A stretch of 11,153 bases of DNA, taken from Larix sibirica (lineage: Eukaryota > Streptophyta > Pinopsida > Pinales > Pinaceae). Position 1 is the first letter of the stretch, and the number at the start of each line of letters is the position of its first letter. The notes beneath the pieces were generated by a model. The model made no database searches. It was not told the origin of the DNA and saw only the letters and a list, made by a program, of their open reading frames with translations. The position numbers were made by a program, and so were the translations under genes. Of the stretch, positions 1 through 8,254 are shown piece by piece. Location: NCBI GenBank assembly GCA_004151065.3, contig NWUY0300004095.1, positions 14,335 to 25,487 on the forward strand, read 5' to 3'.

Positions 1-305
1 TTTTCTCCTTTATGGTTTCCCCGATGAAATTCTTTGTGTCTCTTGTCTCTTGTGTTTGAATTGTTGTGCATGTTATTCTCTCAGATAAGATCCTAGATAA
101 TCTTGAATTAAATTGTGAAAATCAACACCCCTCTCAGCGTGTCATTGTGTTCAACAGGAAGCCCCTCTTAGTTCCTCTAAAGTTGCACTTGTGCTTTAGG
201 GCTTTAGCACTTAAAGTGCAGGTTTGGGAGGTAATAGGGCTTATATTGTCTTTTCTTCATCGCCTTGACAATTTTTTTGAATGATGTCAAAAAAAATTCT
301 TGGTG

Positions 306-1000
306 TCATTTTGTTTTGTATTTGACATGGTGATTTATCACGATGTTTCCATTTTTTTCATCTATGATCTCAGCCATATCAACATCCTCTTCATTATGAT
401 TGAAGGCAATGTTGTTCTCCATCCAATAAACCACGTTTTGATTACCATAGTCGCTTTTCCTACAAATTGAAAGTGAAGAGGTGTAATGGAAAAATATTGG
501 ATCGATTCCTACTACTAACACTTTGATTGGACTGATGATTGGTCATGGTGACATTTGACCTCTTTTTGATTGATTGATTGTAGCTATTGTATTCACTTGT
601 CAAATTTTTCATGGTAGCCACTCTTTGTTTTTTCTTTTTCTTGTGAATGGTAGCAGATGCTTCTATGGTGGATAGCCCATCTTGTTACATGTGGTGCCAT
701 TGGAGCACTTGTTGAACCTTTTGACCCTCTTGCTCAAAAGGTGTGTGGCCAACAATTAGCTTCCTTGTTTGAAGCATTATTGCTAATCATCAACACTTGC
801 CTTAATTGCATCTTCGTTGGATCACTTTCAACTTCAACAAACTCTTGGTTCATGTGATTGGAGCATTTGTGCTGATCTTCGACACTAACCTTAATAGCAT
901 CTTCATAGGGTCTTCTTTAGCTTCACCATGCTCTCTAGGAACGATCTTCTATATCATTTCTACGAGATTGTCTTTTGACAACATTGCAGGGATTTCATTC
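306..1000 (-). pseudogene. Decayed acidic coding-like stretch, unrecognised
   Basis: Read on the minus strand, long stretches are nearly free of stops and rich in E, D, N and K, for example HNEEDVDMAEIIDEKNGN near 330-410 and NHMNQEFVEVESDP near 810-860. The segment EDAIKVSVED (about 880-912) recurs as EDAIKASVDD (about 791-823), and several base changes between the copies fall at third codon positions in this frame, which suggests past coding on this strand. Frames change and stops interrupt, so no complete protein can be made. I do not recognise the family. It could be a gag or spacer part of an old retroelement, or chance. Confidence is low. Confidence 0.22.
771..928. repeat. Diverged direct repeat, 89-bp offset
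   Basis: The segment 771-839 is repeated at 860-928. Shared blocks include the words gcatt, cttaat.gcatcttc and cttcaac/cttcac in the same order with almost no gaps. The offset of 89 bp is not a multiple of three, so the copies lie in different frames on either strand. Confidence 0.6.
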
Positions 1001-1052
1001 CCCATTTTCTACTCATGCATATGCTCCTTTTGCTTCATTGGTTTTGAAGATG

Positions 1053-1182
1053 TTCATCTGGATGTATTTTTGGAGGCTACAGTTTTGAAGTAGGACTCTT
1101 TGTTTAAATTTGTGGTTGCTTCACTGACTTTGGAGAGGTTCATGTGAAGGTGTTTTGAAGGCTACAGTTTTGCAGAAGGACT
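1053..1182. repeat. Diverged direct repeat, about 86-bp offset
   Basis: The segment 1053-1097 matches 1139-1182 at roughly 85 percent with one single-base gap; both contain the identical core ggctacagttttg. The offset resembles that of the pair at 771-928, which may mean one old tandem array of about 86-89 bp units, but I could not align the two pairs to each other. Confidence 0.55.
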
Positions 1183-1589
1183 ATCTGCTGAGTGCTGTTT
1201 TTGCACCTTGTCATGATCAAGATGTTGAAGCATTGGTTATCAATTATCATTGTATTCCCTACTCAATTGAATATTAAGAGGGGATTATTGAAATGTTTAT
1301 TTGGCCATTTTTTTCTATTTACCAAATCGATCCCAAGTGTATAGCAAGGGCATGCTGGGATGTAATATTTATTTGGTCAAATATATAATGATACCTTAGT
1401 CAATATACATGGTCTCAAGGTCGTCCTCTATGACAACTTTCTGTATGTGTCCCCAAGTCAATTTTAAGGGGTGAAGTTGGCTAATCTCGAATTTTCTAAC
1501 CCATTAATGAGCTCCGTTATGTTCCTCCTGGGTTACCTTCATACTCCCTATGTGGTCGGCATGTGCTCATACTTGGTCGGTCTTAGGGA

Positions 1590-1603
1590 TCACATCGATG
1601 TGA
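1590..1603. repeat. Perfect 14-bp palindrome
   Basis: The sequence tcacatcgatgtga equals its own reverse complement. It lies five bases left of an alternating AT run (1608-1622). It could be a protein-binding site in an LTR promoter or chance. Confidence 0.7.
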
Positions 1604-1607
1604 CCTA

Positions 1608-1622
1608 ATATATATATATATA
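1608..1622. repeat. (AT)n microsatellite, possible TATA region
   Basis: Fifteen bases of strictly alternating A and T, flanked by ccta on the left and agg on the right. It is a short simple repeat and may also be the TATA region of the possible LTR around it. Confidence 0.7.
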
Positions 1623-2001
1623 GGATAAGCCTCATTTGTACACAAGAAAATGGAGAGAAAATTTATCAGTATTGTTATTTATTTTAGGGTACTTATTGTA
1701 TGCATGGACACTGCTTGTGTACCTGGTTATTTTTATAATGTGTTGATTATAATGTTAATCACACATTAATAGCTGCCATTTCTAACATGGCTATTTTAAC
1801 AGAGAATCTCATTCCAAGCTATCAGATTAATTATTCATATGAATTGGCACAAAAGTTTTCCTATGAAAAGTAGTTGGAAAATATATCATACTAACAAGCC
1901 TAATCAAGTTTATTAAAAATCTCTTTTTATGTTGGGCTTTATACATAACACAAGGACACTGGATGGAGCCAATAAAGAATAGCATGAGGAAAGAAACAAA
2001 C

Positions 2002-2085
2002 CATGTTGCCAAGGTTGATATTTGGTGTCTGCATTAGGTCCGACATCATTACAGGGTTCATTGATTTCACTATTTCTTCCACTTC
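2002..2085 (-). CDS. FTSHI4: FtsHi-like gene, fourth exon in window
   Basis: This 84-bp exon encodes 28 residues, EVEEIVKSMNPVMMSDLMQ then TPNINLGNM. The acceptor has a good pyrimidine tract (ttcttcttgacag, ag at 2086-2087). The donor is GTTTGT (2001 downward). EVEEIV is the usual start of the last M41 helix. A final short exon is expected further left and I could not place it. If the donor is not used, the frame runs on for 20 codons to a TAA at 1939-1941, which would give a different C-terminus. Confidence 0.8.
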
Positions 2086-4464
2086 CTGTCAAGAAGAAGA
2101 AATCAGTAAGCTAATAATTTCAATCCATGCAAGTATAGGGTTGAAATATTACTTAATTGTGATTTTCAAGTCGAGAAATCATGATTAGTAAATAGACCTG
2201 TTACCTAATTTCTCTAATAATATAAAGCTTACGAAAAACTACAGCCACAAGCTCTTTCATTGGTAAATAAATGCAAAAAAAATAGTAATCCAAGAGATGT
2301 CCCAATTACTAAACCACCCAATTACCCATTGAAGATGAACAAATCTCTATTTCAATACCCATACGGGAGTAAATTTGATCGTAGTTATTACAAATAGAAT
2401 ATGGCCAGAAATGGGAGAGCCAAATAATAACATTTCACTTGTGTAGAACAACAATTCCCGATTCTACAACTCACCATTGAATTTAGATCAATTGAAATAA
2501 AATTCTCATCTTGAAATTCCACAATTCAATAGAAACATCAAGCTTGTACACTTTGACATAAGTTGTGAGTTATACACTTTCCTAAGCAAAATGATCTCGT
2601 GTGTGTGCACAAAAAAAATGAAATGGCTAGAAATTACCATGCCAGAAATTTTTGTGCGTTCCAACAGTTCAGCTGTTAATCTGTCGAAGATATGCCTATT
2701 TCTCCTCAAAGCATTCTTTGCATCTTCTTCTGTCTCTTCAATATACTACACATGTCTATTGTGTCAGTAAGTCTCCAAAAATAAAAATTCATTTTTCTGT
2801 AAATGTAAGACATATTTCCCCCCAAAAAAAGCTACTGTAGTTGCATATAGAGAACATTCCAGTGAGGGAAGAGATCTGGAGGTCACCAGAAAATGTTCAC
2901 AACACAGTTAAAATTAGATACAAGTCTGATCTGACCAATTCCATTGTAGATACTGGATTAAATACCACTTTAAAAGAGTTTCCATCATATATTAATAGAT
3001 ATCACGGAAGATTTTTAATTCCCCCCCCCCCAATTGTTTTCTTCCCTCTCCCATCCCTATACAATGTTTTATAATACATTGAACTTTGCAGTCAAATTTA
3101 ACCTAATGATTGATAAAAAAATTGGATTTCCTACTTCCCCATATTAAAGGACACTATCTAGATTTGCCAGTATCACGTGTACAAGATATTCCATGCTAAG
3201 TATCAGATGTATGCATCCACTCATTGTTAACTATATTCTGTACTAATTTTGCAAGTCAGACATGAAGATGCAGTATTAAAATTCCCAGAATAATCAATGC
3301 TGGTCATGTTCACAGGAGTTCAATTGAGTGACTCATTTTTTTATAAACATTCAATGATTCAGCTGACAGTAACTGGCACTTACCAAAGTAGCATGGTTGA
3401 GTTCTAAACCCAAATAGAAAATGCCGACTTATTAAGAAACACCTATACAAAACTACAAAGAAATGATACTGTTTTAGAACAAAAAGGCTTCAAACTAAGA
3501 CATTGGCACAGATAGCTAGCATCATTAAGACCCACACTATTAAGTTATAAGCAATCAGGAAACCGCCATCTTAATTTTCTTCATTCAACTGCAAACTTGT
3601 GAACATCAGAAATAAGCAGATCCATATATACAAATAATTTGTAAATAAAGAACTTTTCTTGGTCAGGGAGGCATTTCTCAATTTTCTGGATTTTCTGGGA
3701 TCAATTTGAGACAGCACACATTTTGGAATCTTTTGGGTTATTTAAGCATAATGATTTGGTTTTGACTCATTCTCTTCTTTATATATCAAGCCATTATAGC
3801 CCACTTAAAGGCTGGATTGTGTTTTCTTTCTCTCTGGGAGGAATTCAATTTGTAACTAGTTGTCATTTTAATAAATCTATTGTCCCTCCATAAACATATG
3901 TGATTGAGCTTAATCTTTTGCATTTAGCCTTAAAAATAAAAAATAAAAGAAACAGAAAAGGAAAGAATGTTATTTTTTAAACACATTGAAAAAAGAAGGA
4001 ATCTTATTTTATATGGACTCTTACATAAATTAATGAAGTATAACAGGCAATCTGCTTGAGTTAAAGATACTCATTTGCAGGCCAAATATACGGCACTTTA
4101 AAAAATGCAATAATTTAAACAGCCGGGCTAAGAAGAAAGACAATTTCTTACACGTGTCACTTCTCGAGTGAACAATTCTGAAAGCTCAATAGACATTTGA
4201 GCAATCTCCGTTCCTGGCCTCTCCCACTGTAAAAATTAAGACGCAATGAAACACATTAATGGAACATAGATATTAGAGGCACTGCAAGCATGAGAATTGT
4301 ATAGATCTATGTTAACTGGGACTACTATTGATTCCCTATTATACCTCATTTTTAATCAGACTCCCTTCCTGGTTGCTAAATGGAGCTTCATATGTACCAT
4401 TCCATGTCAAACGAAGTAAGCCCAGTCGTGGATTTGCAGGACTTATAACTAACTCCCGGGCAAT
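2002..4464 (-). CDS. FTSHI4: FtsH-like M41 C-terminal part, FtsHi4-type, spliced (partial gene)
   Basis: Four exons on the minus strand (4345-4464, 4152-4226, 2638-2745, 2002-2085) join in phase 0 into 129 residues with no stop. Introns are 118, 1406 and 552 bp, all GT-AG. The chain begins IARELVISPANPRLGL, continues through SELFTREVTRYIEETEE, and has the typical M41 terminal helices (AKNALRRNRHIFDRL, then a helix ending KISG, then EVEEIV). The layout and the SELFTRE-TRYIEETEE block fit the plastid FtsHi4 type from memory; another FtsH/FtsHi member is possible. Known members sit in the inner plastid envelope as part of the Ycf2-FtsHi ATPase complex linked to protein import. The ATPase domain and the zinc-binding HExxH site would be in exons outside the window, so loss of protease activity cannot be tested here. 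Exons look intact and evolve unlike the decayed DNA around them. Confidence 0.85.
2638..2745 (-). CDS. FTSHI4: FtsHi-like gene, third exon in window (M41 helices)
   Basis: This 108-bp exon encodes 36 residues, YIEETEED through TKISGM. It contains the clearest family signal: AK-AL-NR--FDRL followed by a leucine-rich helix and an I-x-G turn, as at the end of M41 peptidases. Donor is GTAATT (2637 downward). The acceptor (gtgtag, ag at 2746-2747) has a poor pyrimidine tract and is the weakest of the four, but the frame leaves little freedom. Confidence 0.88.
2746..4151 (-). other. FTSHI4: Intron of the FtsHi-like gene, 1406 bp
   Basis: This is the largest of the three complete introns. It is AT-rich and holds no exon or domain that I can support on either strand. 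The only notable local feature is a run of 11 C at 3021-3031. No retroelement ends were recognised in it. Confidence 0.7.
3021..3031. repeat. Homopolymer run of 11 C
   Basis: Eleven consecutive C, flanked by aatt on each side. It is the only long GC homopolymer in an AT-rich window and is prone to length error in sequencing and replication. Confidence 0.9.
4152..4226 (-). CDS. FTSHI4: FtsHi-like gene, second exon in window
   Basis: This 75-bp exon encodes 25 residues, WERPGTEIAQ through SELFTREVTR. Acceptor is tttttacag (ag at 4227-4228), donor is GTAAGA (4151 downward). It is separated from the previous exon by an intron of only 118 bp. It leads straight into the next exon's YIEETEED in the same phase, which supports the splice model. 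Confidence 0.85.
4345..4464 (-). CDS. FTSHI4: FtsHi-like gene, first exon in window
   Basis: This 120-bp exon encodes 40 residues, from IARELVIS to SLIKNE. The acceptor is a strong pyrimidine tract ending ttttcag (ag at 4465-4466) and the donor is GTATAA (4344 downward). The start of the exon matches the helix after the third zinc-ligand region in FtsH proteins, where the A-A-R/I-A-R-x-x-V pattern precedes the rLG turn. No ATG is expected here because upstream exons are missing. Confidence 0.85.
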
Positions 4465-5008
4465 CTGAAAAGAAATAAATGAGAAAAGCATCTTAGCTTT
4501 CAAAAATACCCTCAATTGAAAATAGTATCCTTAGTATATTACAACTCACAAATTACACATTTGGCAATGGTTGTGCTAACAAGTTGGAAAACAAAAAACA
4601 CCCATTATTGATTAATGCATTGAGATATAGTATATGTAATGTATGACATCAGTGAGTTATGCTCTTTTGTTGACATTGGTATAAACTGCCTATATAAACC
4701 AAGAGCAGCAGATAGAGAAAGCTCTCATGACAGGGATATGCCAGGTTGATGTGATTTGACATCTAATCCTTTATTGACTGAAAGAATGCTTGGCCTCTTA
4801 ATCAATTGATAATTTCAAATAGTAGAAAATGTTAAATTTTTCAAAATTACTCATACTATTATACTGTATTGTACCAAATTACTTATTACTCTTTTATCCG
4901 CAGATAATGGAGAAAGAATTGGCACACTGAGTATGCATAAAGATAGAATATCCAGTGTCTTTTGTGACTTCAAAGGTAGTTAGAAGAAATAACATAATTA
5001 TAAGGGGA
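4465..5008. other. Non-coding, probable intron of the FtsHi-like gene
   Basis: This lies just upstream (in gene sense) of the first exon in the window. I checked possible minus-strand acceptor sites, for example near 4785, and found stops soon after in all three frames. Nothing else is recognised. It separates the last exon seen from the retroelement cluster. Confidence 0.5.
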
Positions 5009-5276
5009 AGTTGGCATAGACCACCTAGGAATACTCATGAGAAAGTATAAATATACATGAGTATCATTGTATGAGATATGTTGAATGAATTGTATTGTAG
5101 CAAGCATGTATGTGGAGTGATTCCTTCATTAAGGAGTAATTGATGGTGTTACCCTACCTTAAGGGTTATCTTTATATCTTTGTGTTATTCTTCTTGTGGA
5201 TGAATTTGTGTTTTTCTAAAGTTTAAGGGTTCTATACTATTGCTGCGATTCAATTATTAGGTTAAGGATCACTACA
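5009..5276 (+). mobile_element. Probable 5' LTR of a retrotransposon
   Basis: The right end is well placed: CA at 5275-5276, two bases, then a primer binding site. The left end is set at 5009, where agttggcata would be a TG-starting terminus with its first base changed. The length of about 268 bp suits a short plant LTR. Inside are a TATA box at 5046-5053 and a 9-bp inverted repeat around it. No matching second copy was found downstream, so this may be the remnant of an element that lost its 3' end. Its short length and tRNA-Met-type site are most like Ty1/copia, but that class is not proved. Confidence 0.55.
5046..5053 (+). promoter_or_regulatory. TATA box of the probable LTR
   Basis: TATAAATA lies about 37 bases inside the proposed LTR start. 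It is in the loop of a perfect inverted repeat, atactcatg at 5031-5039 and catgagtat at 5056-5064. Confidence 0.5.
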
Positions 5277-5278
5277 AG

Positions 5279-5290
5279 TGGTATCAAAGT
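5279..5290 (+). promoter_or_regulatory. Primer binding site, initiator tRNA-Met type
   Basis: TGGTATCAAAGT matches 10 of 12 bases of TGGTATCAGAGC, the sequence complementary to the 3' end of plant initiator tRNA-Met that primes reverse transcription in many plant LTR elements. It starts two bases after the LTR end CA, which is the usual spacing. Confidence 0.7.
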
Positions 5291-5797
5291 ATTTTCATGG
5301 GCCGAAAAAAATTGGAAGTTTATATTTTTTGCAGATTTTTTAAGGAAAAAAGATGGTGAAATTCAGCTCTATTTCTAAAACTTTGTGTAAAATCTGAAGA
5401 TCCCAAATGCAGATCTGAGTTCCTCTTGCCAAGACACCCAATTTAAAAAAAAAATCATCCAAATTGATGTCCGAGAAGTGGTTTTATTGCTGATTCAAAT
5501 AAACTATTTTTTAGGGTTTTTCCGGTGATGGCTGCAAGGATTGCACAGCTGATATCTTTTAAAAGGGTTACCATATTTCCATCAAATCAACTCTAGTAGA
5601 TGCAGAATGACTGTGGTATTACATAATTTTGGTCATAATTGAGATTTTGCAAAATATTGAGGGAGTTATGCTCATTTTAAATTTGTCATCTCAAAAGTAA
5701 GTGATTTTCTTCAAAACCCTAGTTCTATTTTTGGAGTTATAGTAAGCAAAATGTTTTNTCCCATGCTTGGCTAAGCATGGGATCTATTGTGGTCACA
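5291..5797 (+). other. Retroelement leader, no gag seen
   Basis: This AT-rich stretch follows the primer binding site and should be the untranslated leader. No long open frame or gag-like protein is visible before the sequence changes into Ty3/gypsy RNase H at about 5798. One unresolved base (N) is at 5758 and a perfect hairpin follows it at 5760-5781. Confidence 0.45.
5760..5781. repeat. Perfect 9-bp inverted repeat with 4-base loop
   Basis: cccatgctt (5760-5768) pairs with aagcatggg (5773-5781) around the loop ggct. It lies between the leader and the first recognisable RNase H codons, next to the unresolved base at 5758. Confidence 0.85.
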
Positions 5798-7374
5798 ACA
5801 GAGCCCTATGCCATGGTAACAGTCTTGAAATATTTCAGATGTTACATGTTACATTCACAAGTTATTGCTTATGTTCCATACAATATAGTAAAGGATATAC
5901 CCATCTAGGTTGACAATGAGGGTAGAAGTGGAAAATATTTCCAAAATACAAGAGTATGATCTTGAAATCAAACCTACCAAGCTAGTCAAGGGACAAGGGT
6001 TAGAAAAATTGTTGGTCCAGTCAAATTGTGAGGCATTGGATTTAAATCTAATGGCAGATCTAACAAAAGAAGAAAATAATAGAAGTGAAGCAAAGGTAAA
6101 AGGAAATACAATGAAGGTAAATCCAAAATTTATTGAGTATCCAAGGTAGAAAGACATTGTTTTCTATTTGATATATCTTGAATGCCCTGAGTATATGAAT
6201 AAATCACAGTCCAGATCCTTGAAACTTCAAGCTGTAAAATATTGCATATTAGGTGGATACCTATATAGGAAAGACCCACAAGGCATATTGCTAAATTGTG
6301 TGATAGAGGAAGAAACATAAGGGATTATTGCAAAATTTCATAAAGGTATATGTGGAGGTCATCATAATTGGAGGGATACAACATACAAAGTCTTGAGAGA
6401 TGGATAGAATTGGCCCAAATTATTTGCTGATTCCAATCATATCATAAGGGAATGCACTGAATGTCAATTGTTTGTAGAAAAGTAGAAGTTGCAACCTTTT
6501 CCTCTGAATCCAATCAAAACCTCCTCTCCTTTCCAACAATGGGGTTTAGAATTCATTGGGGAAATCAACCAAATTCAAGTGGTCAACATAGATGGATCAT
6601 GATAGAAAAAAACTATTTCAGAAAGTGGGTTGAAGCTATCCCAACAAGGTAATCCAATGAAACAGTGATCATCAAATTCTTGGAGGAGAATATTTTATCT
6701 AGGTTTGTATGCCAAAGAAAAATAATAGTTGATAATGCTCAAGCATTCAGATCAATGAAGCTGATTGAGTTATACCATAAGTACAATATTGAGTTGTGGC
6801 ACTCCACCCAATACTATCCACAAGGAAATGGATTGGCAAAATTATCAAATAAAATCCTACTCAGAACCATCTAAAAAATGTCGTCAGAGAATAAAAAGGT
6901 ATGGGATGTACATCTGAGATATGCTTTATGGGATGCAAGAATAAGCATGAAAAGATCAATTGGAACATCTCCTAGGAAGTTCTTCCCATCCAATTAGGAT
7001 TGCCGATATTAAATCTGATATAAAGTGAGCCAGAAGAACAAAATGACATGGTCATGAGGATGTATGAATTGATAGAGCTGCAACAAGAAAGAGAGAAACT
7101 CATAGTTAACATGCAATAACATCAAAGGAAGATGAAAATGACTTTTGATAATAAGTCTATAGAAAGGGATTTCCATCCATGAGACATAGTTTTGAAGTGG
7201 GATGCCAGAAGAGAGGATAAAGGAAAGCATGGGAAATTTGATAATTGCTGGATGGGGCCATACACTATATCAGTAGTACAAGGAAACAATACATATATCC
7301 TTGCAGAGCTAAATGGTGAAATCATGGAGACTTCTGTCAATGGGAGGCTGCTCAAATGCTTCTTTCTACATTGA
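5798..7374 (+). pseudogene. Ty3/gypsy RNase H - integrase, 5'-truncated and broken
   Basis: This is the last part of a plant Ty3/gypsy polyprotein, pieced together by eye over changing frames. The RNase H end is seen as YAMVTVLKYFR and YVPYNIVKDI (about 5807-5900) and EIKPTKLVKGQG (about 5964-6000). The integrase zinc finger follows: two adjacent His codons at 6360-6365 after His 6339-6341, then CTEC at 6453-6464. The core shows WGLEFIGEI (6540-6566), KWVEAIPTR (about 6623-6649), VDNAQAF (from 6728) and YYPQGNGLAK (ending 6841). The C-terminal module has KWDAR and MGPY (about 7195-7265). There are ten in-frame stops (5906, 6147, 6318, 6405, 6483, 6650, 6872, 7021, 7117, 7180) and frame changes near 5935, 6565 and 6985. 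Two of the three catalytic acids are changed. Gag, protease and reverse transcriptase are absent. It cannot function. Confidence 0.9.
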
Positions 7375-7936
7375 AATCTAAAGGAGCATTTCTAGATTTG
7401 TACATAGTATATTAGGAGCACTTAAAATTATACTATTATTTCTTTTCAGTTCATTTTCAACATTTACATTTCCTAGTTTTTACATTTTCAAGGTTGTACA
7501 TATGTTTGCAAAGCTAAAAATGTTGCTCAATGTATAAAATTTCAAAGAGAAAAGGCTCCATATCCCAACAATGGAGGCACTAATTTGTAGTTCTGAGTAG
7601 TCTATAGAACATAAAGCTGTACCCACTGGATCTAATGTTAGTAATAAGAAATTCTAGAATATTTGGAAGATACCGTAATATTCGTAAGTTTAAACAAATG
7701 ATGTATTCAACCCCAAAGAGATAAAAAAAGGATCAAGCGAGCGCGGTGGAATAATGACCTTGGGAAAGCAACCAAGAGCTAAAATAAGGAGCGCTAGGTG
7801 AAAGGAGTAGAACATTGTTAGATATGTTGGGAGCTACAGTTAGGATCGCAAATGCTCTGGTAAAGTGAATAGGGGATAAGCTAAAGGTTGACGAGTTAAT
7901 CATTTAAACTTGGTGGTAGATCAATGGATGAGATCA
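7375..7936 (+). other. Post-integrase non-coding region
   Basis: No coding sequence or clear LTR end is visible. The first 180 bases are AT-rich. A purine-rich word (caatggaggcac, about 7569-7580) could be a remnant polypurine tract. From about 7735 the base composition changes, with GC-rich words such as gcgagcgcgg. If this is a 3' LTR start, it would lie at about 7580, but I found no copy of it elsewhere. Confidence 0.35.
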
Positions 7937-8254
7937 ATCGCGCCCCGACAATTTAAACCCCGGATAAATTTATCTCGAGGGCATGTTCTTCTCAAAATAT
8001 CTAAGGACACGAGCTTCTAGTTGATTGACCATGCCTCCAAAGTACCCTTTTCCAATATTGCTCGCTCCATCGAGCGTTACCACTTAGGAAAAATAGGGTG
8101 GTTTCTTCCCAATTTGACAATTCATGAGGTGTACATATATTCTAAAGCTATCCACCTATCACCCACGTCTACCTGTATCTAATGGCCATGTGTCCTAGAA
8201 GGTCCCAATGTCAGTTTTCTCCCCATCATAAAAAAGATCCAAATGGAATTCCAC
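7937..8254 (+). pseudogene. Stop-poor stretch, unrecognised
   Basis: In one plus-strand frame only two stops interrupt about 105 codons before a terminal TAG, with peptides such as IAPRQFKPRINLSRGHVLL and RSIERYHLGKIGWFLPN. It is in the same phase as the frame that opens at 8573, so it may be a decayed upstream part of that protein or of its leader. I do not recognise it, and chance cannot be ruled out. Confidence 0.2.

Larger units (their letters stand above)
1..1288. other. Non-genic region, probably decayed repeat DNA
   Basis: I see no intact gene here. Short open frames exist on both strands but none has a recognisable domain. The first 300 bases hold nothing I can name. From about 306 to 1000 the minus strand is coding-like (separate entry), and two pairs of diverged direct repeats occur (771-839 with 860-928, and 1053-1097 with 1139-1182). 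A purine run at about 1275-1284 ends the segment just before a possible LTR. If the minus-strand gene at 2002-4464 continues to the left, part of this may be intron or 3' flank. Confidence 0.4.
1289..1786 (+). mobile_element. Possible LTR of an old retrotransposon
   Basis: A purine run (aagagggga, about 1275-1283) lies just before a TG at 1289, the arrangement expected for a polypurine tract next to a 3' LTR. About 320 bp further on is an AT run that could act as a TATA region (1608-1622), and a CA at about 1785-1786 (ctaaca) could be the right end. No target-site duplication, primer binding site or second LTR copy is visible, and the left flank shows no clear plus-strand reverse transcriptase or integrase. 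The right boundary is the weakest part of the call. Confidence 0.22.

Noticed and set aside
66-284. Plus-strand open frame of 72 codons
   Set aside because: No recognisable motif, no promoter or neighbours, and the length is expected by chance.
2003-2188. Plus-strand open frame of 61 codons
   Set aside because: It is antisense to the fourth FtsHi-like exon and its intron; the minus strand has splice sites and family motifs.
2652-3074. Plus-strand open frames of 62 and 77 codons
   Set aside because: The first is antisense to the third exon. The second lies in an intron, runs through the C homopolymer and has no domain.
4700-4800. Possible further FtsHi-like exon on the minus strand after a ttctttcag site at about 4785
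   Set aside because: All three frames meet a stop shortly after the site and no family residues appear.
5855-6157. 100-codon open frame on the minus strand
   Set aside because: It lies opposite the RNase H remnant, which has clear family motifs on the plus strand; this is a shadow.
7009-7355. Two overlapping minus-strand open frames
   Set aside because: They are opposite the integrase C-terminal module and contain no motif.
5798-7374. Integrated plant pararetrovirus
   Set aside because: Those viruses lack an integrase. The zinc finger and DDE-type core here show a Ty3/gypsy retrotransposon.
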